Positions 34,583 through 42,842 of a DNA stretch of 64,000 bases are shown here, one piece after another. The stretch's first letter is position 1, and each line of letters begins with the position of its first letter. Under the pieces are notes generated by a model. The model was given only the letters and a program-made list of their open reading frames with translations, ran no database searches and was not told where the DNA came from. Origin of the DNA: Bacteroidetes bacterium 43-16. Lineage in GTDB: Bacteria > Bacteroidota > Bacteroidia > Chitinophagales > Chitinophagaceae. Made by a program: the position numbers and the translations under genes. The stretch covers positions 62,001 to 126,000 of the forward strand of contig MKTB01000008.1 of the NCBI GenBank assembly GCA_001897525.1, written 5' to 3'.

Positions 34583-35362
34583 TTATTGCTTATTCTGAGC
34601 ATTTTGCTGTATCTGGGCCATCTTCGCTCCTTTAAGGAAGTCAGAGGCAAAAATGAATTTATTCAATAATTCATCGTCGCTGTACACAATTTCTTTATTA
34701 CTGCCTTCCCACTGCTTTTCTCCCTTGTGCATATAGATAATATGGTCCCCGCTTTCCATCACCGTGTTCATGTCATGGGTATTGATGATCGTGGTCATAT
34801 TATATTCCTTAGTAAGCGTGCTGATGAGGTTATCGATCACTAAAGAAGTTTGCGGGTCCAGGCCGGAATTCGGTTCATCACAAAACAAAAACTTGGGATT
34901 CAATACAATAGCACGTGCCAGCGCTACCCTTTTTTTCATCCCGCCGCTTATTTCTGCAGGGTACTTTTTATTGGCATCGGTCAGCTCCACCTTTGCCAGC
35001 ACTTCGTTGACCTTTTCCAGTTTCTTTTTGAAATTATCCTGGGTAAACATATTGAGCGGAAACATCACATTCTCCTGCACCGTCATACTGTCAAACAGGG
35101 CAGAACCCTGGAACAGCATCCCGATCTGTCGTCTTACTTCAATCAGTTCCTTATCATCCATTTTGGTGATGTCCTCGTCATGATAGAGTATCTCTCCCTG
35201 GTCAGGTTTGATCAAACCGATCATGCATTTCATCATTACCGTTTTCCCGCTGCCACTGGCACCAATGATCAGATTGGTTTTACCGGTGTACATCGTAAAG
35301 CTTACATCTTTAAGAATTTGCTTGTCACCAAAGCTCTTGCTGACATTCCTGACTTCGATCAT
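34583..35362 (-). CDS. Mla-type ABC transporter ATP-binding protein
   Basis: A 259-residue ATPase with Walker A GASGSGKT, Q-loop GMLFQGSALFDSMTVQENV, signature SGGMKKRVALARAI and Walker B FLFCDEPNSGLDP. The Q-loop and the SGGMKKR signature match the MlaF/Ttg2A subgroup, whose ATPase powers retrograde phospholipid transport with an MlaE permease and an MlaD substrate-binding protein. Neither partner is adjacent here; the neighbours are a transaldolase and a T9SS protein. The partner genes must lie elsewhere if the assignment is right. Confidence 0.8.
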   Translation of the reverse strand: MIEVRNVSKSFGDKQILKDVSFTMYTGKTNLIIGASGSGKTVMMKCMIGLIKPDQGEILYHDEDITKMDDKELIEVRRQIGMLFQGSALFDSMTVQENVMFPLNMFTQDNFKKKLEKVNEVLAKVELTDANKKYPAEISGGMKKRVALARAIVLNPKFLFCDEPNSGLDPQTSLVIDNLISTLTKEYNMTTIINTHDMNTVMESGDHIIYMHKGEKQWEGSNKEIVYSDDELLNKFIFASDFLKGAKMAQIQQNAQNKQ

Positions 35363-35395
35363 CTTCTTTTAGTTGGTGTAAATCTTATATATATA

Positions 35396-35434
35396 TAAAA
35401 ATGCGTATTGGTGCAAAGAATTGCCCAATACGCA
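35396..35434 (-). terminator. Intrinsic terminator of the transaldolase gene
   Basis: On the minus strand TGCGTATTGG (35434-35425), a 13-nt loop, CCAATACGCA (35411-35402) and TTTTTATA form a canonical terminator between this gene and the ABC ATPase gene. Confidence 0.85.
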
Positions 35435-35483
35435 AATATAAGCTTAAATTGCCTGAATTTAACGGCAACTTAATGATAAATTA

Positions 35484-36134
35484 TTACAAATTCTTAGCAT
35501 CTTCCAGGAACTGAGCCAGGCCGATATCCGTCAAAGGATGTTTCAAAAGACCTAAGATAGAAGTCAGCGGGCAAGTACAAATATCTGCACCTACCTCTGC
35601 ACAACGTACAATATGCAAAGGATTGCGGATAGATGCTGCCAAAACTTCAGTCATGAAGCCTTGTGCATTATAGATATCAACGATCTGTTTGATCAGTTGT
35701 ACACCGTCCCAGCTACCATCATCAATGCGGCCGATAAACGGAGATACCATAGTAGCGCCTGCTTTAGCTGCCAGGATAGCCTGACCCGCAGAGAAGACCA
35801 AAGTACAGTTCGTCTGGATACCATTATCAGTAAACCATTTGATCGCTTTGATACCATCCTTGATCATTGGAATTTTTACCACGATATTGTCATGCAGGGC
35901 AGCCAGCTTCTGACCTTCTTCTACCATAGATTTGAAATCTGTAGATAAAACTTCTGCACTTACAGGGCCATCCACAATGCTGCAGATATCTTTATAATGT
36001 TGCAGGATCGCTTCTGTACCTTTAATGCCTTCTTTGGCCATTAAGGAAGGGTTTGTGGTCACACCATCCAGGATGCCGAAATCATTAGCTTCTTTGATTT
36101 GCTCTAAATTGGCAGTATCGATAAAAAATTTCAT
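35484..36134 (-). CDS. fsa: Transaldolase / fructose-6-phosphate aldolase-type enzyme
   Basis: The 216-residue protein belongs to the short transaldolase group (TalC/MipB/FSA). Motifs are FFIDTANLEQIKEAND, DGVTTNPSLMAKEG, the Schiff-base lysine K87 in NIVVKIPM, CTLVFSAGQAILAAKAGA and SPFIGRIDDG. Such enzymes carry out transaldolase or fructose-6-phosphate aldolase reactions in the pentose phosphate pathway; sequence alone does not separate the two. The start at 36134 removes ten residues of unrelated sequence. A -7-like element TATATTTG (36169-36162) lies 28 bases upstream. It ends in its own terminator. Confidence 0.92.
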   Translation of the reverse strand: MKFFIDTANLEQIKEANDFGILDGVTTNPSLMAKEGIKGTEAILQHYKDICSIVDGPVSAEVLSTDFKSMVEEGQKLAALHDNIVVKIPMIKDGIKAIKWFTDNGIQTNCTLVFSAGQAILAAKAGATMVSPFIGRIDDGSWDGVQLIKQIVDIYNAQGFMTEVLAASIRNPLHIVRCAEVGADICTCPLTSILGLLKHPLTDIGLAQFLEDAKNL

Positions 36135-36380
36135 AAAATAAATTGAGGATTTTTGCAGCGGCAAATATAGCTCTTTTAAATGATTTTTATGGACTTGATA
36201 CGCTCTTATAGTTTAAAAATCTTATTCCAAAAGAAGGCGCTATGTTCATCATAATAACAATATAAACCTTTTGTTATTATAATAATATGAAAATAAATAA
36301 GCTATTGTTTGAATGTTTTATATGCTCATATTAGCGGAATAATATTAGTGTGAACCTACTGATTTTATAAAAACAATGGC

Positions 36381-36504
36381 GGTGTCTAAAAAGGCTCCCA
36401 AATTTGTCATATTGAGCTTGTCGAAATATAGACAAATTTGATGCTCAATTCTTGCCGCATTTCGACAAGCTCAATGTGACAAGAATCTTGGCTTTTTAGA
36501 CACC
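36381..36504. repeat. 124-bp palindromic element with 46-bp imperfect terminal inverted repeats
   Basis: The left arm begins GGTGTCTAAAAAGG and contains ATTGAGCTTGTCGAAAT. The right arm ends CTTTTTAGACACC and contains ATTTCGACAAGCTCAAT. The arms are nearly complementary over about 46 bases, with differences in the middle. There is no room for a gene and no obvious target-site duplication. The 405-base gap between mtaB and the transaldolase gene holds only this element and AT-rich DNA. It resembles a MITE or other mobile palindrome, and may also end the mtaB transcript. Confidence 0.75.
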
Positions 36505-36568
36505 CTCCTTACTTTTATAATAGTAAAGTTTTATTAAGTCTCGTAACGATTTGTGCTATTGGATTATA

Positions 36569-37837
36569 TTAAATCACCCAGTCGGTGATCTGGTTTTCCA
36601 GCTCAGGATTATGAGCAGCCTGTACCTTGATATAGTTATCAGAATAGCCTTCCATCACCCCGTTTTTATTTTTATGCTCAAAGAGTACCGGGCGTTTTTG
36701 CCCGATGTGCTGCTCTTCAAAGTACCTCATTTTCTGGTAAGACAAGTTTCTTAAGCGCTTATTGCGTTCGTTCCGCACCTGCATCGGCACCGCTCCTTCC
36801 ATTTCTGTAGCCAGGGTATTGTTTCTTTCAGAATAGGTGAACACGTGGAAATAAGATACCTCCAGGTCATGGAGAAAATTAAAAGTATCTTCGAAATGCT
36901 CGTCCGTTTCTCCCGGGAAACCTACAATAACGTCTACACCAATGCAGCAATGTGGCATTTTTGCTTTAATATGCTGTACACGGTCTGCATACAGTTCCCT
37001 CTGGTAACGGCGGCGCATTTTTCCTAAAATCTCATTATTACCACTTTGGAGCGGAATGTGGAAATGAGGCATAAAATGAGCGCTTGCTGCAACAAAATCT
37101 ATAATATCATTGCTTAAGAGGTTGGGCTCTATGCTGGAGATACGGTAACGTTTGATGCTGTCCAGCTGGTCCAGTTCCTGCACCAGGTCAAAGAAAGTTT
37201 CTTCTTTCTTCTTGCCGCCAAAGTTTCCTTTACCAAAGTCTCCGAGGTTGATCCCCGTGAGTACAATTTCCTTGGTCCCGCCTTCTGCAAGTACTTTTAC
37301 ATTTTCTATTACATTTTCTATGAGATCGCTCCTGCTGTGGCCTCTTGCGAGTGGAATGGTGCAAAAAGAGCAATTATAATCACAGCCGTCCTGTACTTTT
37401 AAAAAGGTACGGGTACGGTCTGCAACAGAATAAGAAGCATTAAAGCCATTCACATCTTCTATATCGCAACTATGTATTTTTGAGCCCTGGCTTTTATCAT
37501 AATCTTTGATATGCCGGGCCAGGTTGAACTTTTCGGCAGCACCCAGTACCAGGTCTACCCCTTCTATCTCTGCAATTTCTTTGGGTTTTAACTGGGCATA
37601 GCAGCCGGTGATCACCACCATACTGTCCGGCGCTTTACGCTGGATCTTCCTCACGATCTGCCTGCATTCCTTATCCGCATTCTCCGTTACAGAGCAGGTG
37701 TTGATGACATATACATCAGCAATGTCCTCAAAATTGGTCTTTACATAACCCTCTGCTTCCAGGCTTCGGCTCAGGCTGGAGGTTTCTGAAAAGTTGAGTT
37801 TACAACCTAATGTATGAAAGGCAACTGATTTATTCAT
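36569..37837 (-). CDS. mtaB: tRNA-2-methylthio-N6-threonylcarbamoyladenosine synthase MtaB
   Basis: A radical-SAM methylthiotransferase that thiomethylates t6A37 in certain tRNAs. The start at 37837 gives MNKSVAFHTLGCKLNFSETS. Three Cys of the N-terminal cluster are C12, C48 and C79; the radical-SAM triad CDYNCSFC is C152, C156 and C159, followed by IPLARGHSRSD. The C-terminal TRAM-like domain ends at 422 residues, the usual length. The name MtaB rather than MiaB rests on the GCKLNFSE start, typical of MtaB. A -7-like element TACCTTTG (37864-37857) lies 20 bases upstream of the ATG. Confidence 0.9.
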   Translation of the reverse strand: MNKSVAFHTLGCKLNFSETSSLSRSLEAEGYVKTNFEDIADVYVINTCSVTENADKECRQIVRKIQRKAPDSMVVITGCYAQLKPKEIAEIEGVDLVLGAAEKFNLARHIKDYDKSQGSKIHSCDIEDVNGFNASYSVADRTRTFLKVQDGCDYNCSFCTIPLARGHSRSDLIENVIENVKVLAEGGTKEIVLTGINLGDFGKGNFGGKKKEETFFDLVQELDQLDSIKRYRISSIEPNLLSNDIIDFVAASAHFMPHFHIPLQSGNNEILGKMRRRYQRELYADRVQHIKAKMPHCCIGVDVIVGFPGETDEHFEDTFNFLHDLEVSYFHVFTYSERNNTLATEMEGAVPMQVRNERNKRLRNLSYQKMRYFEEQHIGQKRPVLFEHKNKNGVMEGYSDNYIKVQAAHNPELENQITDWVI

Positions 37838-37990
37838 TGTTTTACTCAAAAGTCTGCAAAGGTACACTTTTTACTTTGTTATGATAAATGCATATCGTTA
37901 AAATAACTGATATAAAAGACCTTCGTGTGAATTTCCTTCCGGGCTGTTTTTATCCTTCCTGTAGGTTAGCTAATATCAGCCATTAAATAA

Positions 37991-38019
37991 ATAAGGGCGA
38001 ACCATTGGTCCGCCCTTAT
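37991..38019 (-). terminator. Hairpin after the DUF6580 gene
   Basis: A 13-bp stem with one mismatch (ATAAGGGCGAACC, 37991-38003, with GGTCCGCCCTTAT, 38007-38019) lies 33 bases past the stop. The T-run is short, so termination is probable rather than certain. Confidence 0.6.
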
Positions 38020-38051
38020 CCGTAAATTATGTTGTCTTAATGTATGTCCGG

Positions 38052-38633
38052 TTAGTTTGCAGTAGCAGACACTGTATTGCTTTTGTACACAGAAGTGAAC
38101 AGAGCATAAGCGCCGAACAAAACACCGCTGAACAGCATATCACTGATCAATGTGTTGCGATAAAAGGGTATGCCCATTTCCATACAAGTCATTAATCCTG
38201 AAAAGGTCATAGGATATAAAGCAGGCATTTGTGCGCTGGCAAAATACCCGGCAAACCAGGTACCGAAATTGGTCAACAGGAAAAACAGTACAGAACCTGC
38301 AACGGAAAATCCAAGTACGTTCAAAGCACTTACACGTTTCATCAAGCTACCCAGTAAAACGATCAGGAGCATACTGCCATAAACGAAGAATTGAGATACG
38401 CCGTAGAAACCATAACCTTTGGTGAGCTCCACGTAAACATCAGAAACCAGGAAAGCTACTAAAGGCAGCAGGATAGCATAAGGTTTGTTCTTGAATACTA
38501 CTCCGCTGAATAAGCTGATCGCTCCGAGACTGGCAAAGTTAAACCATTCGTTCTCGATGCTGACAATACGTGTAACAACAGCAAAAACCACTAATGCGGT
38601 ACAAAACAAAAATGTTTTTTGTGAATTATTCAT
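38052..38633 (-). CDS. DUF6580-family membrane protein
   Basis: The 193-residue product has about five membrane segments and polar loops with family-like stretches FNFASLGAISLFSG, YGFYGVSQFFVYGSMLL and NFGTWFAGYFASAQMP. It fits the DUF6580 family of Bacteroidota, proposed as small transporters related to vitamin-type ECF S components, though no substrate is known. It has a near-perfect own promoter and a hairpin after its stop, so it is a single-gene transcript. No energy-coupling ATPase is adjacent. Confidence 0.75.
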   Translation of the reverse strand: MNNSQKTFLFCTALVVFAVVTRIVSIENEWFNFASLGAISLFSGVVFKNKPYAILLPLVAFLVSDVYVELTKGYGFYGVSQFFVYGSMLLIVLLGSLMKRVSALNVLGFSVAGSVLFFLLTNFGTWFAGYFASAQMPALYPMTFSGLMTCMEMGIPFYRNTLISDMLFSGVLFGAYALFTSVYKSNTVSATAN

Positions 38634-38677
38634 TTCTTAACAAGTGTTTAGATAAAATCGCCCACAAGGGCAGCCAG

Positions 38678-38710
38678 CAAAGTTAAGCAAAATTACATAT
38701 ACGGTTCAAA
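38678..38710 (-). promoter_or_regulatory. Near-perfect Bacteroidota promoter for the DUF6580 gene
   Basis: On the minus strand TTTG (38710-38707), a 21-base spacer and TAACTTTG (38685-38678) match both elements exactly, about 45 bases before the ATG. Confidence 0.8.
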
Positions 38711-38786
38711 TATTTTCCACATAAGCCTTACAGAGTTTTAAGCTTTGCCGATAAATACCTTAATTTGCGCCAAATAAAAATTGATA

Positions 38787-39878
38787 TTGTTTAAAAAGGC
38801 CCTTACGTTTTTTAAGCGCTATAAAACTGCGTCCATTGCCACTTTAGTCATTGCTCTGGTGGTATTGGTGGCTATCTTTGCGTACCCGCTGGCTTCGGAC
38901 AAGTCACCCAATGCCAATAAAATGGTGGTAGAGCTGAGTGCTAAACCGATTGGCTACAAGAAAAGTTTCCTGAAAGTACCCAAAGCGCAGGGCGCTGAGC
39001 CTTCTTCTTATATAAACAGGTTATTTTTCGGCACACCCGAGGCTTATGACTGGATCCCGATCAATGGCTGGGTGCTGCTGGCAGATGGTATCCAGGTAAG
39101 ACATTATATAGATGATGGTATAGAGGACAATTTAAAATTTACCTATAAAGAACTGAAAGTAAGTGCGCAGCCATCGGAAGTGAAGCAACTCTTGGTGACT
39201 AAAACTTATCTGCTGGGTACCGATCGCTATGGCCGGGATATTTATTCGCGCCTGCTTATAGGGGCCAGGGTAAGCATCGGTGTGGGGATCATCTCTGTGC
39301 TCTTATCCCTGACTATCGGGATTGTCATGGGTACGCTGGCCGGATGGTATGGCGGCTGGGTCGACTACCTGGTCATGTGGTTTGTGAACATCCTCTGGGC
39401 GATACCGACTTTACTTTTGGTCTTTGCCATCACCCTGACTATAGGTAAAGGCTTCTGGGAAATATTTATTGCCATAGGCCTGAGTTCCTGGGTAAGCGCT
39501 GCGCGCCTGATCCGTGGCCAGGTGATGCAGATCAAGGAATTGGACTATATCGTAGCCGCCAGGTCTTTGGGCTTCCGCGACATGAGGATCATATTTAAGC
39601 ATATTCTACCTAATATAGCTGGTCCCATCACCGTAATTGCTGCTTCCAATTTTGCTACGGCAATCCTGGTAGAGGCCGGTCTGAGCTTTTTAGGCATAGG
39701 CGTGCAACCACCCATGCCTTCCTGGGGATTGATGATCAAGGAACATTATAATTTCCTGATTGCCGGGAATACCATGGCTGCGCTGTTGCCGGGTATCGCT
39801 ATTATGTTATTGGTATTGGCCTTTAACCTGCTGGGCAATGCGATCCGGGATATGCTGGACGTGAGGAATCAAAAATAA
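38787..39878 (+). CDS. Peptide-type ABC transporter permease (DppC/OppC-like)
   Basis: The 363-residue inner-membrane permease has an N-terminal membrane segment (TASIATLVIALVVLVAIFAY), an unusually long periplasmic insertion of about 100 residues, then GTDRYGRDIYSRLLIGARVS and a five-segment permease core. The core includes the EAA-type coupling loop VAARSLGFRDMRIIFKHILPN and the ending GNAIRDMLDVR, the hallmarks of oligopeptide/dipeptide DppC permeases. Only TTG codons (38787, or 38781) can start it. Partner permease, binding protein and ATPases are not adjacent, so it may pair with genes elsewhere. Confidence 0.88.
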   Translation: MFKKALTFFKRYKTASIATLVIALVVLVAIFAYPLASDKSPNANKMVVELSAKPIGYKKSFLKVPKAQGAEPSSYINRLFFGTPEAYDWIPINGWVLLADGIQVRHYIDDGIEDNLKFTYKELKVSAQPSEVKQLLVTKTYLLGTDRYGRDIYSRLLIGARVSIGVGIISVLLSLTIGIVMGTLAGWYGGWVDYLVMWFVNILWAIPTLLLVFAITLTIGKGFWEIFIAIGLSSWVSAARLIRGQVMQIKELDYIVAARSLGFRDMRIIFKHILPNIAGPITVIAASNFATAILVEAGLSFLGIGVQPPMPSWGLMIKEHYNFLIAGNTMAALLPGIAIMLLVLAFNLLGNAIRDMLDVRNQK

Positions 39879-39927
39879 TGTTTTTGGTTTTTGAGGTTTA
39901 ATTATATTTGAATTCAAATTAACGATT

Positions 39928-40704
39928 ATGATGCAAGCCGTCTGGAAAGACAAGCCTACTAAAGTCTTTATTGCGATTACGGCATTTTTTGTGGTAAACG
40001 CGATCATTGCGGAAAGTATCGGTGGTAAATTGTTTTCCCTGGAAGCGGTTTTCGGACTGGCACCCTCTAATTTTACCCTTTTCGGGCAATCCGGATTAAG
40101 CTATACGCTCACCTGCGGTGTTTTGCTGTGGCCGCTTGAATTTGTGATCACAGACATCGTGAATGAGTATTACGGGCTTAAAGCCGTAAAGCGCATCAGC
40201 TATATTGCCGTGGTCCTCATCCTTTATGCCTTCTTTGTTTTCTATATAGCCATCGGTACGCCTCCCAGTGATTTCTGGAAGGGCAGCCAGGCTGCAAATG
40301 GTGTCCCGGATATGCAGGCAGGCTTTTCTGCCATCTTCGGACAGGGAATGTGGATTATTTTTGGTAGTTTAGTTGCGTTTTTGCTGGGGCAGCTGGTAGA
40401 TGTGTTTGTTTTTCATAAAATAAAACAAAGGACGGGTAATAAGCATGTGTGGCTGAGAGCAACCGGTTCTACTTTAGTGAGCCAGCTTGTCGACAGTTTT
40501 ATTGTCTTGTTTATCGCCTTTAAAATAGGGAACGGATGGTCCTGGCAACTCGTATTGGCGATATGCCTGATCAATTATTCGTATAAATTTGTGATGGCCA
40601 TACTGCTCACACCGGTGATCTATTTTGCAGAGCGCAGACTGGATGCCTATTTAGGAAAGGAACTGGCAGAATCAATGAAGCAAGAAGCAATGATGAAAAA
40701 GTAA
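39928..40704 (+). CDS. Queuosine precursor transporter (YhhQ family)
   Basis: The 258-residue inner-membrane protein has six to seven membrane segments. Family motifs include VNAIIAESIGGKLF, LWPLEFVITDIVNEYYG, FLLGQLVDVFVFHKIKQRTG and the C-terminal LRATGSTLVSQLVDSFIVL. YhhQ proteins import queuine-type precursors for tRNA modification. A -7-like element TATATTTG (39903-39910) with TTTTTG 16 bases upstream may be the promoter. The DUF4129 gene starts 4 bases after its stop, so the two may be co-transcribed. Confidence 0.88.
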   Translation: MMQAVWKDKPTKVFIAITAFFVVNAIIAESIGGKLFSLEAVFGLAPSNFTLFGQSGLSYTLTCGVLLWPLEFVITDIVNEYYGLKAVKRISYIAVVLILYAFFVFYIAIGTPPSDFWKGSQAANGVPDMQAGFSAIFGQGMWIIFGSLVAFLLGQLVDVFVFHKIKQRTGNKHVWLRATGSTLVSQLVDSFIVLFIAFKIGNGWSWQLVLAICLINYSYKFVMAILLTPVIYFAERRLDAYLGKELAESMKQEAMMKK

Positions 40705-40708
40705 GCAG

Positions 40709-41578
40709 ATGCTGAAACTAAAACGATTTTTATTATTTGGTATACTTAGTGTTGCACTCACCGGCAGCACTAAAGTTGATCTATATGCACAAGAGCCTGT
40801 AGAAGAGGTAAAAGTGTATGATGATGGTCCCTATGCTGCAGATCCTGATATTGTAACATCAGGAGAGGAGGAAGACTATGAAAGTGAGTCCTACGGCCCT
40901 TTTTATAACGGGTTTTCTTTTAACGATTCCCTGGAAAGGGTTGTATTTCGTAAAAGAACCATCAATGAGGCGGACTGGCAAAGCATCAGCCGCAATCCGG
41001 AATTCCAGTATGAAAAAGAGGTAGAAAAAGTAAAAGAAGAACAGAAAAATAAGGACAATTGGCTGACCGCGTTTTTAACCTGGCTGGCAAAGGTTCTGGG
41101 TGGTTTTTTTGAATTTTTGTTTTCCGGGCCAGGAAAAATACTCCTTTGGACGATCGTGGCCCTGATACTGGCCTGGCTGGTATTCCTGATTTTCAAAAGG
41201 AGAGGGGTCTACCTGTTTGCACGCTCCGATAAAAAGATTAAGAAAAACAAAAACCTGGATGAAACGGCAGATGACTTTATTCCCGAAAGCTGGGAGTCGG
41301 TCATCCATCAGGCGGAGGTCAATGGTAATTACCGCCTGGCAGTAAGGCATAGCTTCCGGCACATTTTACACCTGGCCGAGCTGGGGAAAATCATTTCACT
41401 GGAGAAGTCTTTGTCCAATCACCAGGTACTGGCAGCGATGAAGAAAAGTAATGCCTATGAAGAGTTCCGGAAATTGCTGCGCCACTATGAATACACCTGG
41501 TACGGTTCATTTGATATCCGTGAAAGTGCCTATGCCGGTATTAAATCGATCTATGTTAAACTAAGAGATCAACTATAG
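40709..41578 (+). CDS. DUF4129-domain membrane protein
   Basis: The 289-residue product has an N-terminal hydrophobic, signal-like start, an acidic periplasmic segment rich in Glu, a membrane segment (ILLWTIVALILAWLVFLIF, about 148-166) and a C-terminal cytosolic DUF4129 domain (SWESVIHQAEVNGNYRLAVR, RHYEYTWYGSFDI). Such proteins belong to operons with DUF4350 and MoxR genes in Bacteroidota, thought to build a membrane-remodelling or assembly complex. Here it starts 4 bases after the YhhQ gene and ends 4 bases before DUF4350. Confidence 0.8.
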   Translation: MLKLKRFLLFGILSVALTGSTKVDLYAQEPVEEVKVYDDGPYAADPDIVTSGEEEDYESESYGPFYNGFSFNDSLERVVFRKRTINEADWQSISRNPEFQYEKEVEKVKEEQKNKDNWLTAFLTWLAKVLGGFFEFLFSGPGKILLWTIVALILAWLVFLIFKRRGVYLFARSDKKIKKNKNLDETADDFIPESWESVIHQAEVNGNYRLAVRHSFRHILHLAELGKIISLEKSLSNHQVLAAMKKSNAYEEFRKLLRHYEYTWYGSFDIRESAYAGIKSIYVKLRDQL

Positions 41579-41582
41579 AAAA

Positions 41583-42827
41583 TTGAAAAAATATTACTAC
41601 ATATTATTCCTGCTATCTGTTAGTTTGTTTTTTTCTGCCTGTGTGGGTAAAGAAAAGAAAAAGACAAACTGGACCCCCGTTTACAGTGCCACGGCAACTT
41701 CCCCTTTCGGCTTCAAGTTGTTTAATGACGCGATCCCTAAACTTTTCCCGGGAGTAAAGGCTAATGCTATGCCTGTAAGTAACCGGATCTTTACCAACTA
41801 CACCAGTGAGCGCTCGGTGTACATCGTACTGGCAGAAAAAATATACTATAATGAACAGGAACTTTGGGAACTGGAGGAGTGGCTCAACTCCGGTAACGAT
41901 ATCGTATTGATCGGATCGGAATTCGGTACAGAGATTTCTAATTATTTATACCTGGGCAACCCCGGTTACTGGCGTATGGAGGAGCATACGAGTGTTGCTC
42001 CCGGAACACTGGACAATGCTGCTAATCCCCCTAAAGTTACCTTACATACCTTCCCTGAGTTTGGTGCCACAACGCGTAGCTACGAGTTTGAACTGTACAA
42101 AAAAGACCTGTTCCCCAATGGATTTGCCATAGACAGTTCCGGCAACCTGGGAGATACGCTGAAGCGTGCCATGCAGGTGATCAGTACGGTAGATAAGGGG
42201 TATGCCAATGCCGTACTGTTTGAAGTGGGCGGCGGCCGCCTGATCCTGGTCAACAGTCCGTTGGCTTTTTCCAATTATGCCCTGCTGCAAAAAGACAATT
42301 ATCATTATTTAGAAGAGGTAATGTCCCATGTAAACCCTGATGTATCCCGTATCTATTACAGTACGGGGGGGGTAAGAGAAAATGATCATTCCAACTGGAG
42401 CGTGATCTGGCAGAACAAAACCACGCGGACCGCTATCTTGCTGGCCTTACTGGGTATTGTTGCCTATGTGCTGGTCAATTTAAGAAGGAAACAGAATATC
42501 ATTCCTGTGATCAAGCCCCTGGTCAATGATTCCAGGTCATTTGTAGAAACCATTGCCAGCCTTTATTTCAACAAAAGGAACAACCGCAACATCGCTCAGA
42601 AGATGATCCAGCACCTGTTTGAAAACATACGTACCCATTACCAGTTAAATACAAATGAGCTGGACGAGGCCTTCTGCGAGAAGCTGAGCCTGCGCTCCGG
42701 TAATAGCCAGGCAGAGACCAATGCCCTGATCTATAAAATTAAAAGCATACTGGAAGATACCGTTATCGTGGATGATAAATATCTGCACAGTCTGTATGTA
42801 AGCATTCAGAAATTTATACAAAAATAA
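41583..42827 (+). CDS. DUF4350-domain membrane lipoprotein
   Basis: The 414-residue product starts with TTG (41583) and reads MKKYYYILFLLSVSLFFSAC, a lipobox Cys 20. A periplasmic domain shows the DUF4350 start TPVYSATATSPFGFKLFND, a membrane segment lies near residue 280 (TAILLALLGIVAYVLVNL), and a cytosolic tail follows. The family works with DUF4129 and MoxR. The TTG start is the only in-frame start near the lipobox. It ends 15 bases before the MoxR gene. Confidence 0.82.
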   Translation: MKKYYYILFLLSVSLFFSACVGKEKKKTNWTPVYSATATSPFGFKLFNDAIPKLFPGVKANAMPVSNRIFTNYTSERSVYIVLAEKIYYNEQELWELEEWLNSGNDIVLIGSEFGTEISNYLYLGNPGYWRMEEHTSVAPGTLDNAANPPKVTLHTFPEFGATTRSYEFELYKKDLFPNGFAIDSSGNLGDTLKRAMQVISTVDKGYANAVLFEVGGGRLILVNSPLAFSNYALLQKDNYHYLEEVMSHVNPDVSRIYYSTGGVRENDHSNWSVIWQNKTTRTAILLALLGIVAYVLVNLRRKQNIIPVIKPLVNDSRSFVETIASLYFNKRNNRNIAQKMIQHLFENIRTHYQLNTNELDEAFCEKLSLRSGNSQAETNALIYKIKSILEDTVIVDDKYLHSLYVSIQKFIQK

Positions 42828-42842
42828 ACTCCTTTAAAAAAT

